Source: Channa striata
Lineage: Eukaryota; Chordata; Actinopteri; Anabantiformes; Channidae
Length of the DNA stretch: 64,000 nucleotides
Direction: 5' to 3'
Assembly (NCBI GenBank): GCA_033026295.1
Contig: CM065174.1
Location: 27,521,720-27,585,719 of the forward strand
Both the position numbers and the translations under genes were made by a program. Below the pieces are notes generated by a model that saw only the letters and a program-made list of their open reading frames with translations, searched no databases and was not told the DNA's origin. Positions 11,003-22,560 of the stretch are shown piece by piece (the stretch's first letter is position 1; every line of letters begins with the position of its first letter).

Positions 11003-13920
11003 TGTTCGTCGTTTTTGAGCATACGGATTTAGTCTGTTTAAAAACAGCAACGTGTTGTGATGAGTGGCTAATGAATCACAATGTTAATACCATCTGCATG
11101 ATGACAAAATGGATGGCAGCGACCGGCTCCGTTTAAAAAAGAAGGCAGAAGCGGGGGGTGGTGATTTGGAACACTGGAACACATTATTTCCACATGTCCT
11201 GCCCCTCTCTGTTCTTCTGTGTTAGACAAAGAAATCACTTGTATCTACAGTGTCGGTACAGAATCATTTGATGCCTGATGAAGAGTGCTGCACTTCACTC
11301 AAAGAGGCAAAACATAAAACGATTGGGGCGAAAAAAAATCTCAACTCTCAGGGACCATTAGGATTGTCATTAAAAGAGACAAAGAAGCCTGAACACATCA
11401 CACCAACCACTCAATTTGGAAGTTAGCACACCATTCGACGCGCTACTTATCGGTTCATAATTATGGTACAGCAGGGAAATGGACATTAAGACAAGCCAGT
11501 TAGGTTTTTATCATATGTTTTGCTGTGCCTAACCATTGTTGTTGTGGTACAAAGATGACCTGAGGCTCAAACCTTTTCAGATTTAGGCACATCAGAGTTA
11601 GAGATATGGATAAACATTTGCTGTCCATTTAAGTTGAAAACCTCATTGACAGCCTGTCACTAAGCTGCCTGTACCGCAAAGTCTTGTGAAATACTTTACG
11701 TCAGTGTCGCCACCCATACGGGTCAACAGGAGCCGAGGGTGCGGACGCACTGGATGAAGATGAACTTTGTAAAAGATGCCACAGAACACTTATGCTGATT
11801 TCACGCCTGCACATTCAGTAATACTGAAGCCATGATTGCAAATCAGTATTTCGAGCAAGTGCAGGAGCCTGCACCACAGAAGAAGTGTGGCAGCAAGCAG
11901 GTGAATGGGGCCAGTGCATCTCTGAGCCTCCCAAATGCTTCACTGCACTTCAGCTTGGATGTCGTGATTACAGCCCCTCCACCCCCACACAATCATCTTC
12001 TCTCACTCCTCCCTCATGCCTCTCAATCAGCTCAAGTCATCATTAGCACCTGATTGCTGAGCTCCTAAGGATGGATGTGCACTGACATGCGTAGGTTGAG
12101 CCACAAATATTTAAAGTCCATGCAGTGCATAAAATAGAATCTCACCATCATACACATTTTGGACCTAATGGCCAAACAACACACACCCCAGTCGACAACC
12201 GGTGCAATGCCTAATGCCACACTGATGGAATGTAGCGTTCTGCAAACACTGTACACAGCAGAAGCCTCAAAGGGCATTCTGTCAAAGCCCGAGCTGTTTT
12301 CACTGTCCTCTTGATCCACTAAACTCCAGCGATAAATCAAACGAGTTCTGCTCCGCTGCATCCTTGTCATACGACTGCACATAGCTTCTCCTTGATCTCA
12401 GCTGATTGTAGGGTGAAAGTGATTGATGTGAGGCCTATGTGCTGTGTAGCAGACTTAAAATAATAGTGCAGGATTCACCTTATCTGCAGCTTCCGCCCTC
12501 GGGAATAAGCTCGGGTCCTGCTTCTATAGCACCGAGTCTACTAACAAAAAATATTTTAATATTAACATAAGGGGTTTTATTATAGAATATACCAGTAAAT
12601 TTGAGAAGCTGATCCTCAAAGCCACTCTAAAAAAATAATACGCTAATTAAGCGCATGCTTCAAGGGAAATCTTGGAAACTTTTGCGAGGAAGTTAGAAGC
12701 ACTTAATAAATTACTTACACCATTGTGCTTGGAGCCATATACATTTTTTAAGCGACTATGTTCTCGTGCCTGCTGAATTTCCGGCTGTATTACAGACTTA
12801 GCCAATTGAAAAGTCTCTTTCCCCATGTTGCCATTTAGGGATATGAGAAAGCAAGATCTGGGCTTGAAGCGTCCTTTCATGAGATATTGAATTCTGGGAG
12901 CTGTGAGTGATTTATCAGTGTTCCTCATCAGGCAGGTCCTTAGAAGCTCAGAAGCTGCTCAATAAAGTCTTATATCTGTAGACGTACAGAAAAAGTGCTT
13001 TTCCCCACACTCAAAGCAGAGTCATTAGGAATTTGACCAAGAAGCTTAATTATTCCTTAAGAAAGATAAATTGGCTTTTTGAGACCTTTCCATTAGAGTG
13101 AAGGACAATTGCTGTTATCGTATGTTTAACTAGAAATATGCCAGTTTGGGATGGACGTTTGTCCTTCACCTTTCAGAATACTAAATACTTAAAATAATCC
13201 GAGCTCAACTCTCCACCTGTCTGAAGTGAACGCATCACCAAGTGTCACCAAGTAACTCGATGTAGACTTGTTTGCAAAGAAGAGGTTGGGGGGGATGGAC
13301 ACAGGTCACAAACTAAAGGTCTTTATCCACAGGAGACCAGAGATCAAGTCCGGTGTGAAGCTTGCCGTCCCCAAGTCTACCCAGTCATATCACGCTAAGG
13401 AAGCAGTGACCCCTAACTATGTTCACTTTGTGCCTAAACATAACCAAACCAATGTTAACTTACAGTAGCACTAAGGGTGGAACAGCACAATTAAAAATGA
13501 CTAGCCAGGGTTCAAATCTACGGCGTGTACTGTTTGGTCTATTTAAAAGAGGCTGGAACGAACATTTACTGAGTGAAAAAGCCTCAGAACATAAGCAACA
13601 CAGTAATGAAAAAAAAAGACTTTAGAGAAAGAATGTAATATTACGCCACAAACATAGACAAAAGTTTACAGAGAAATGCATCAAAATGACCTGGGAGGGG
13701 TTAATCATGCAGCAAGACTAGGATCCAAACATGCAGTCAGTCTCAGTTTTTGGGGGTGTTTGGGGGTCTTACACAACCATTGTGTGTTTTTTCTTTAATC
13801 ATGGAGCACACTGTTTGAATGTCCAATTAAATCAGCTGACACCAAAGCAGTGTCCACTTTGTTCTGAATAAGGTTTGTCCCATATTCTCAGATTCTTAAT
13901 TCTTTGAGTTTTTACACTTC
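11003..13920. other. Intron; nothing firm recognised
   Basis: Intronic sequence. The part at 13010-13110 (for example TTAATTATTCCTTAAG) is AT-rich and non-repetitive but too weak to call. Open frames at 12065-12382 and 12647-12928 (minus) and 13268-13625 (plus) show no recognisable domain. Confidence 0.4.
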
Positions 13921-13924
13921 GAAC

Positions 13925-14350
13925 TACTAATGGTTGACCTCAACTGTGCCACAGCTCGTTCCCTGCCTCTCTTTATTGTTTCCGAACCCCCCACGCTCAC
14001 CCTCACCCTCTGCAACCCCGCTCACTTGTACCCATACGGTACTCATCCCGTTAGAATCCATACCGTGCCATTTCCCTTCACTTCCTGCCAGACTGTCTGT
14101 TGTGCCTTTGGAACTGTAGCTTTCCAGCATCACTCAGCTGCTTCATGCCTGCCATGCCGTTTTTTTGGACCTTTGCCTGTTCTTTGGATTACACCTTTTT
14201 TCAATCCACTGCCTGTTTGGTGCATGGTTTGCCTGCTTCCTTGTTACCCATTAACTGCCACCATTTGCCTTTTGCCGTACACGATTGCTGCACTGTGAAT
14301 CGAGGTAAACTGCCTGAACTTTTCCCCATGTCTTTTGAGTCCTCGGCCTG
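13925..14350 (+). repeat. Pyrimidine-biased decayed repeat with recurring CTGCC/TTTGCCTG words
   Basis: The plus strand is strongly C+T biased. It repeats 'ctgcc', 'tttgcctg' and 'ctgcctgtt' many times (for example near 14166-14230). This strand asymmetry produces several overlapping open frames. The texture resembles decayed retrotransposon-derived sequence seen in fish genomes, but I cannot name the family. Confidence 0.45.
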
Positions 14351-14723
14351 TTCCGAGCCAAAAAAAGAACAAATTGGCCCATGTTATCACACAAAACATT
14401 CCAGAACTGTTGCAGCAAATGTGGAAAAAGTTGTTGGTTAATTGTCTCCAGAAAAATAATAGCTACACAAAAAGTTAGTTCAACAAACATGAGAAAATGT
14501 GACTGGACAAGTGTGAAACAAGTAGGACAAGGACACAGAGTGACACTTTGTAAAGCAAAGTTTTTTGGAAGAAAGAAAACCAAGTGAATTTGTCAGAAAC
14601 AGCAAAGACATGGGGAAAAAACAAGAGCCCTCACACAGCTGCAGAGCCCGGAGGCCAACCAGCTGCCACACTCCCTTTGGCATCGATAGGTCAACAGGCT
14701 GGGACGGCAGAAAAGGGCAGAGA

Positions 14724-14731
14724 ACACACAC

Positions 14732-14762
<31 letters not shown>

Positions 14763-14766
14763 TTGT
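14724..14766. repeat. (CA)n directly facing (TG)n microsatellite
   Basis: ACACACACACA at 14724-14734, then gag, then a (TG)n run from 14738 to 14766. The two halves can pair as an 11-bp stem with a 3-nt loop. Confidence 0.9.
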
Positions 14767-16144
14767 GGGCGCTTCCCGCTGCAGTGTGTCCTTCCTCTAA
14801 GGGCTCGGTGCTGCTTTCATAGATTTGTGGAGCTTAATTAGAATTCTCAGGATTTCATTCACAATCTCAGGCCGTAGTTGTGCTCTAGTGTTTGACAGCA
14901 ATAACCGTCTATGACTGATTTGGACCCTGGGACATTTACTGTACTACGCTAATGTGGTTTTTGCTTTCTGTGTGTTATTCACGACAACAGCTGATAAAGA
15001 CCGATGCTGGTCCAAGTTTTAGAAAAAGCACAGGAAACACATGAAAGTACTGGTCGGTCTCTGGATCCCTGGACAGCGGGTCAATCGACCGCAATACTGT
15101 AGCTGTCGGCTGCTCACGCCATATGTATTATTAGTGTTATGTCAACAAATTAATTCAGTGAGTCGTGCAAGGCTTTGCATTTTTTAACTACATCCTTTAA
15201 AGCTCATACCACCATCTGAGCTGAACATCTGTAACACTCCAAACCTGTCTAATGGGTCCTGTAACAATTGGAGACTACCTGTTGGCTGACAACATGCTGT
15301 TAACAGTTTGAGGTGCTTTCTAATTACAGACCCTTGTCCAAATATTAAACTTATAATTGTATATATTTATACAGGGCCTAACTCTGAGACCCAAGCCTAC
15401 GGATGACTGCCTGCCAGTGTCGGGACATCTGTGAACCTCAGTTGGCTTAGTTTTTGTGGTGCGTCCCACACCTTTGCCACTGACAGACCACTTCATTTGG
15501 CTGCCAGCTCAGAAAATCAATGCATGAGAAAAGAGCACGGGAGTAACGACGGCAGTAAATGTGTGACGTCGAATCAAACATACCCTCAATTAGACCCGGA
15601 CACAAGCGAACCATCGGTGGTAAGCTGAAGTGGTGTGGAAATGGTGAGCCAACACCACTTTGCAGTTCACATTCTGTCTCACATCTTCCACTTTCTGTTC
15701 CTCTCTTGCAAGCACTTGTTGGCTTAGACAAAACCTTCCGAGGTCAGCTTGGCCAAGTTAATCACGCATGTGTTTCATTTGCAGAAGGCAAAAGAGAAGG
15801 CAATATGCCCCAAAATCACTCCATTCAATGGCTTGTTTTTTCATCTAATCATCTAATTCATCGTTATATTTCAGTAGATGACCTTATACTTCCTAGCAGG
15901 TTTAGTGTGTTGTTGTTTTTCATTATGCTGTGCCAGACTGTTGTTGCTATGCTTACAATAATTAACAGCGATAAACCCTCTTAGGTTGAGGCAGGTTTAG
16001 AGGAAGATTGGCATTTGCAGTCAAATATTGGAGTACAAACATCTATTGTCGGTTTGATCTGGTGTGTCCACTTTTGTTTCACCTAAACATCTGCAGAATT
16101 ACATCATCGCCTGTTGTATGGCCATAATGTATGTGCACAAAATT
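14767..16144. other. Intron with no recognisable feature
   Basis: Intronic sequence. The overlapping frames at 15431-15984 (up to 141 codons, plus strand) have no recognisable domain or splice context and are probably chance. Confidence 0.45.
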
Positions 16145-16149
16145 ACTCT

Positions 16150-16192
16150 GTAAGTCGCTTTGGATAAAAGCGTCTGCTAACTGTAATGCAAT
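16150..16192 (+). repeat. Fish repeat tail (TGTAAGTCGCTTTGGATAAAAGCGTCTGCTAA type)
   Basis: The sequence 'gtaagtcgctttgg' followed by 'ataaaagcgtctgctaa' is a recurrent 3'-terminal motif of a teleost dispersed repeat. The rest of the element is not recognisable upstream. Confidence 0.7.
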
Positions 16193-16545
16193 GTGCAAAG
16201 GGGCCGGTCCTGTGATGTCGGATTATGTTATGCACACTGCCATGTACTGCCCAGTGTGTGGACACAGTAGCAACTACGAGTTGATACCATGAACATGATT
16301 TTGAGCCTGGGTGCAGCTAGTTGCAGAAACTCATATTTCTGCTTTAATTCAAAAGTCCACACTTGCATTAAAATCCCTCTTCTTAATAACAAGATGTTGC
16401 CCAGTTTGAATCATCGGGACAGAGAAAAAGGCGGGAGAAAAGTGGGCTATTTTAGACAGTAAACCATAACTGATCACAATGAGCTGAGATATGAATCTGT
16501 CATCCCAGAAAAGTTATTGATCGATGAGGTTACAGATCAGCAGAG

Positions 16546-17537
16546 TACCGTATTTTCCGGACCATAAGCCGCTACTTTTTTCCGACGTTTTGAACCATGC
16601 GGCTTTTACAGAGATGCGGCTTTTCTATGAATTTTTCTGCAGCCCTCAGATGGGCTGTAGATGGAAGTCAGTGCAAACAAAAAAGCGCCAGTTTTTATTC
16701 TTAGCGCATGCAACCCAAGACGCACAACAGCAAAATACGGTAATATTTTTACACCCTCACCCCCTCATAATGGAAAACACGCGAAGAAATTCCTATGATG
16801 CAGCTTTTAATTTGAAGCCATCGATCTGGCTATCCGTGAAGGAAATCGAGTGTGACAGTGGTTTCAATGCTCAGGAGGAAGATGAATAGCGATTTGTGGT
16901 TTCAGTGCACGGAGAATGAAGCGACTTTAATAGCTGCGCAGTTGCGCTTTAACAGTCTTGCGCAGGAAGAAAAAGTGACAGTGGTTTGGTGTTCAGTGGT
17001 TTCAGTTCGCAGGAGGAAGAAAAATAAAGCAACTTGGTTTTAGTGCACAGGAGGAAGATTAATAAAACCATGACTTTTCTGTTTTGTGTGATCAGCACTT
17101 TTACTGCCGTGTTACAGGCACCATTCAGGTTCAGGTGTATGAATAAAGACTTATGGTACAAAATCTTTTGTTGAGCGCAGCAACTCCTGCGTAATTCGTG
17201 AAGAATAAGAGACGTCTTCTCCTTTGGCTATGGAACAAGCCGTTTATTTATAACAAGGACGTTTTTGTCGGCTCTGTACATTCGACATGTGTTATACCAG
17301 CCACACATACACGTAAACGCACTCTTTACCGTAATGCCGGTAAAACAGCGCACAGAACATCCTCATGCCTACTGTGAACAATGAGTAGGAGCGCATACAA
17401 CAGATATTATTTCTCAGCCTGGTTATTGGCGGCTTATAGTACGATGCGGTTTATATGTGACAAAATATATATTTCTTTTAAATTTTAGGGGGTGCGGCTT
17501 AAATTTAGGTGCGCTCTATAGTCCAGAATTTACGGTA
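16546..17537. mobile_element. Pogo/Tigger-like DNA transposon remnant bounded by TA
   Basis: Terminal inverted repeats at 16548-16572 and 17511-17535 match at 18 of 25 positions, with CCGTATTTTCCGGAC at one end and GTCCAGAATTTACGG at the other. Each is bounded by TA, the target used by pogo and Tc1-mariner elements. A short frame at about 16770-16850 reads NTRRNSYDAAFNLK, which resembles the first helix of the psq/Brinker-type DNA-binding domain found at the N-terminus of pogo-like transposases. The frame then dissolves into imperfect internal repeats (16852-17066) of 'gtggtttcag...gcaggaggaaga' type. No catalytic region is present. Superfamily assignment is inferred from the TA target and the peptide trace. 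Confidence 0.75.
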
Positions 17538-18680
17538 CATGTTTTCTGTGCTTTTTTTATAAAATGAGTAAGCGGGAATGTTAGTTCCAACTCAGTCGGT
17601 GTGGAGGCCTGTCCTTCCCAACACAACTAACAATCGTCATCCGCATCTACTGTATCTATAAAGAGTAAATTAATTCCAAGTTAGACTTTTCACTATGGCT
17701 AATTGTTATATAGTGTAGAGTGAACGGCGTCACACCTGCAGACATTAACTGGCAATGACAACAAAACTGAAGCCAGTAGCCAAAAGTTTTAATTCAGGCC
17801 AACGGAAGTATCTAACCACTCATGTGCGTGTCACAAGTTGTCAATAAAGACAATCTGAGAATGAGCGACACTGTCTCTAAATGCCATAATGTCCTATTCT
17901 CTCCTGCATTGCAGAACTCTGTTTGAAGAGAAGTAACACTAACCGTCAGGGAGAAACGTGAACATCAAGTAACAATTCTGTGTCATGGAGAAGCCCTGTA
18001 AACTAAAACCACTGCACTGTGACATGGAGCCAACCTTTCACTGAGCCCGGATCTGACGCAAGGAAGAATATTCAGAGGACTAACTCCACTGGGGGTTTTC
18101 CTGTGCTTCCATGGAGCTGGCCTAGTGCTTCAATACATATTTCAAGAGTTGAGGGGCTTGGTAAGTTCACATCAAATAAACGCTCGGAAATTTCCCCTGT
18201 GGCTGCATGACTGCTGTCAACATCCATTTAGGGTTAACTGGATTCTATGCTGTAGCCTGTGCTCCAGCTTCGTATCTTTTCTGCATGTCTCCTTGTGCTT
18301 TTCACGTAATAGAAAAATGTATCCTTATTATTTCATTTACTATAGTGTACTTCTGCTCGTGAAAATTCCTAGGAGATTCTCGGGGTTCAAGTCGAACAAG
18401 ATTGTGTGTTTAGTTTGGTGCCGTTGGCTGCACTCACAATCTAGAATGGCATGAGAGGATTCCAACATTTATGAAGCGCCGTCATCTCTGTTTGTTGTGT
18501 TACCATTTGTGCCTCATAAATGCTGAGCTGTGGAAACATCGGGAAACCAGTTAAAAATAGAGACTCGTCAAAAAAGCCTTTAGTTAGTCTGGCTTTATGA
18601 AAACACTTGATCTGGAAGTCAAGCTGACAGAACACCTGAAATGTTAAAACGCTCTCATTACAGGGCCTGTTTCCAGACTG
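17538..18680. other. Intron with no recognisable feature
   Basis: Intronic sequence between the pogo-like element and a CA microsatellite. Short open frames at 18019-18454 show no domain. Confidence 0.45.
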
Positions 18681-18681
18681 A

Positions 18682-18701
18682 CCACACACACACACACACA
18701 C
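18682..18701. repeat. (CA)n microsatellite
   Basis: About ten CA units. Confidence 0.95.
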
Positions 18702-21299
18702 TGAAAACAGATAATACAATACTGAACAATTACCCACTCAGAGCGGCTAGGCCCACAGTGATTATCACTAGTTATTTCAACGGAACAACATTTGCAAGCC
18801 GTGCACATAAGGCCGTGTATTGTGGTGCGATTCACTCAGCTTTTCACAGGAATGGAATTAGAGGTGTCTAATTCTGGAAGACAGGTCAAGCATAATGGTG
18901 CCTTCACTTGGCCCCATCATGTGGACACCAGGTAACCCGACGTCCTGTACTGTACATACTAATTTGAAAAGATCCTCACTTCTCCCCTTTGTAATATACA
19001 CCAGACATTGCTGAATATAAAGTTGACACATGCTCAGATGCTGGTTTTATGCAGCTTTACATTGACAAAGATTTGTGTCTTGGACTTAATGTGGTGTTAA
19101 AAGGAAGCTCAGTGAGCACAATTATCACCTTGCGGTTGTACGCCTCTGTGAACCAGTCAAGATGCAGCAGACTGCGTCTTCCCGAGTGGACATTCGTGTG
19201 AATGTCAAGAAATTCCCCCACTGCCATTATGCAATACTAATTAAAAAGATTTGTTGCTTTGTGTGTGTTCACACAAATTCCCTTCAGATATTCCTGAGAT
19301 ACAGTATCACATCCATAAGAACGGGACGCACATCACGAGTATAGGAACAGGGTGCGGAATGAGACGTGGATAAATGAATAAATTAGGTATTTTGTAATCA
19401 GTGAATGAATGAACGTTTTCCCTGAACGTGTTGACCGTTCTTGGTGATAATTCTTGACAAAAAATCCTAGATTTTAGAATATCTGTGTTTGTCATATGAG
19501 TAGTCTGGAGTCCCAGAACAACGAGGTGTTCAAGGTATTCCACTTGAATTGGATTTACAAGAAATTATGCCATTCAGTAAATGTGTTTGAGGAAAATCGG
19601 TGTAAAACTATCAAGAATAGGTTTCCATCGCAGCATAGTTTCACTCCCATAGAAAAATGAATCCAGTGAGAAAACCTAGTTAATACTGGTATGAAATACA
19701 GACTAGTGGAGGAATTTGCAGGCAACGTGCCTGAGAGCACCTGCTGCAAAATATATTAAAATGTGACACAAATACTGTCAGACCAAGAGATAATTTGAAA
19801 AAAAACCCATATAGTGCAGCCTGAGAGTAAGGATCAGTCTGCTTCTGTGCTTGTTTGATGTGTGCGCAGCACTGATTCCTGAGGTGGATCCTCCAGTCCA
19901 CAGTATGTGTGACAGACTCCTGCAGGCACTGAGCATGTCAGGGACTTCACTCTTTTCAAGCTCCACTGCCCTGTAGCCTACACATTGATTTTCCTGTCTC
20001 ACCGCTTATTTCATCCACTTGCACACTGCTTCTTGCCGAAGGAGAATGCACTGTGGCAAAACACACTCAGAGGGTGTTCGCTCTGACGACGGTATGGACG
20101 AGTCAGTTTGTGGGTTCCAAAGGTGCGTGCGTTCAGCTTTTTTACAAGCTCTTTTTAACATCTTTCGGACGGGCCGAGCGTTTCTGCCGTCTGCAAAGAT
20201 AATCATGTTGTAATCCATCATAGTGTTTACCCAACATTCAACTGGACAGTCAATATCAGTCAATACAGCAGCACAGCTTCTCCAGACAGGAGACAGAGAC
20301 GCAGCCCAGCTGAGACCGGACGTTCCTGGGTTGACAACATCTACCCTTGATTAGACTGCAATACGAGTTCAAAAAATAACACAACAATACAGGAAGACCC
20401 GCAGTCTGAATCTAGAAGTTAGTGACTTTATTGTCTAATCATTAACTGTCCACAAGCATTCTGTCTAAGTTCTGATTTCTAGATCCTTCTTTTCTAAACT
20501 TTACCCCGGGATTATGTCAGCATTACTTTGGGTTTTTTTCATTTGGAATATTTTTGGGTTTTGTTAGCAGCATGCATATAAAAACAGAAAGGTGTCGGAA
20601 CTGTTAAACTACTAGACAAGTCGTATTGCCAGAACAATATTGAACCATGTTATCACACATCGCAGGTTTTCCACATATTACACAAACATACAGCATTAAA
20701 TAATAATGTAATACGTAGCTTCCAAATAAAAACGGGTTACTTACATGTCAAATAAAAAAAATTGGGTTGAAAATAATGCACACTCGTGTGACAAATGTCG
20801 TGTTATGAAACAGTTATCATAAGCAAAACCACATTCACTGGCGCTTAGGTTAAGAACATCCGATAAAGAAAGCAGGAATGGGCAATGTAGGCCTTAAACT
20901 GTTTCCCGATATTTCCTAATGAGTTTATAATATCAATGGTGATATGAAAATATTTCAATTCAACAATATAATTCTGGCCACATCTGACAAGAGCCATGCA
21001 AATACAACAGGCTCTATTTTTGTAAGACAAGGCGCAGTTCTGGCACAATCCCAAACTACCTGGGCGGAGGCATTTTTTGGGTAAAAACGATATTCTTGTT
21101 TTTCCATGACCACCAGCGTCAACGTATACAAGTACAGCACATTATCATTAATGCATTATGAGCATACGACGTCAAGGCAGGAGTCAGTAATGGCCAGTCA
21201 AATTAGTTCCTCTCATCCCCTTTAAGAGCGAGGGAGGGGGAGAGGCGAGGTCTGTGAAAGTTCGTCTCTTTGAACAACGTCACTACTGTAACAATCTAA
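18702..21299. other. Intron with no recognisable feature
   Basis: AT-rich intronic sequence with chance frames on both strands (for example 19778-20263 minus). There is a short purine-rich patch (gagggagggggagaggcgagg) at 21229-21250. No exon or element terminus recognised. Confidence 0.45.
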
Positions 21300-22560
21300 T
21301 GCAACTTGGGTAATTTGATATTAATGCAAAAGCATTAATTTCCTCGAAATGAAGGCACCAGGTCTTTTAAGCTGAACCAAGCTATGATTAAAATATGATC
21401 TGAGCCGCGATGGTCCACAGTAACAATAGAACTGTAAACAACAGAATTTGACCCAAGATCAGTCTCTGTCATGAGGTCTTTACCGTTTCAGTGACTTTGT
21501 CTGTTTCTCTGAAGAAAGACGAACACAGAACCAGTTCTTTTCAATTATTTATTAATCTACAACTACAGAAAATATTGATAAATGTGAATGTGCATATGGA
21601 TATATGGAATAAATGATTAGACAACAAAACACAAAATAACCAATTCTAAGCAAACGGATAAACTGAGCAGGTATGCAAGTGTGTGTGATGAATTTGGGCT
21701 CAAGAATTGAGTCTAGTCACTGTTTACCTCTAAGTAACGGAAATTATATTTTAGAAACTCTAGAAAGAAACTTCATAAAGGCTCCGTTGGTTTATCGGCT
21801 GTACAGACACTAGACTTTCCAAAGAATAGAGTGAGAAATTCGTGTCTTGCCTGGGAGCTGCTGCAGGTTTCTGGTTCTTTTGTAAAGCAGGACGGACCGT
21901 CTCGGTTCTGTTAACAGGAGAGCTGTCAGAGCGAGGATCCGCTGTGGCTGCAAAGATTTCCCCGGCCCACAGCAGCGTTCACCTGGTCCGATGGCAAGCT
22001 CCAGTAACGTGGTCTGGTTCTGCTGGTGGCTGAGCCGACTTACAGAGGCGCTGGTTGTCCGGTCCGAAACAGAGCCGTGTGGAGCTGCAGATGTTGAATT
22101 TAAATAATTCAACAAAAATGGTTGATAAAAATATGGCTATTGAATAAAAATCTCGGGCTCAGTCTGGAACTAACTGTGAAGGATTTTCTAATTTCAAACA
22201 AAAATTGAAGTTTGGCTTGGAGTTCCGATCGTCAAAAATAACTTACAAAGACAAAAATAGGCAGGAATGGTGTGCGCGCTTTAAAAATAGTTTGAAAACT
22301 TACGGACGACAGAATTAATGACAAAAAGTCATTTTAAACAACTTCAGCTAAGTTATATTAGCTGAGGCACATTTCTTCTTCAGGATGGAATTCTGAAGTT
22401 GTTTAAAAGCTCCAACTGGAAGTGAGCTGGAACGCTGCGATTTTATATCCTCGGGCCTCAAGATTATGAGGCGTTGCTGCTAAATTCAAATTTATTTCGG
22501 AGGGCAGAGCTAGTCCCTCCTCTAAATTACATTAAATTCTTTGTTCAGTTTAATCACACA
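21300..22560. repeat. Unclassified, probably interspersed unit containing nested inverted repeats
   Basis: Composition shifts here relative to neighbours, with a GC-richer core at 21850-22100. A nested inverted-repeat structure follows: AAACAACTTCAG (22336-22347) pairs with CTGAAGTTGTTT (22393-22404), and TCAGCTAA (22344-22351) pairs with TTAGCTGA (22358-22365). I see no convincing terminal repeats or target duplication, and neither open frame (21810-22115 minus, 21842-22033 plus) is recognisable. It may be an old retroelement part, but that is a guess. Confidence 0.3.

Noticed and set aside
13925..14731. Cluster of plus and minus frames suggesting a Cys-rich protein
   Set aside because: The frames follow from a pyrimidine-biased repeat (CTGCC/TTTGCCTG), and frames on both strands and in several phases overlap.
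15559..15984. 141-codon plus-strand frame
   Set aside because: No family resemblance, hydrophobic C-terminus from T-rich DNA, and no supporting splice or regulatory signals.
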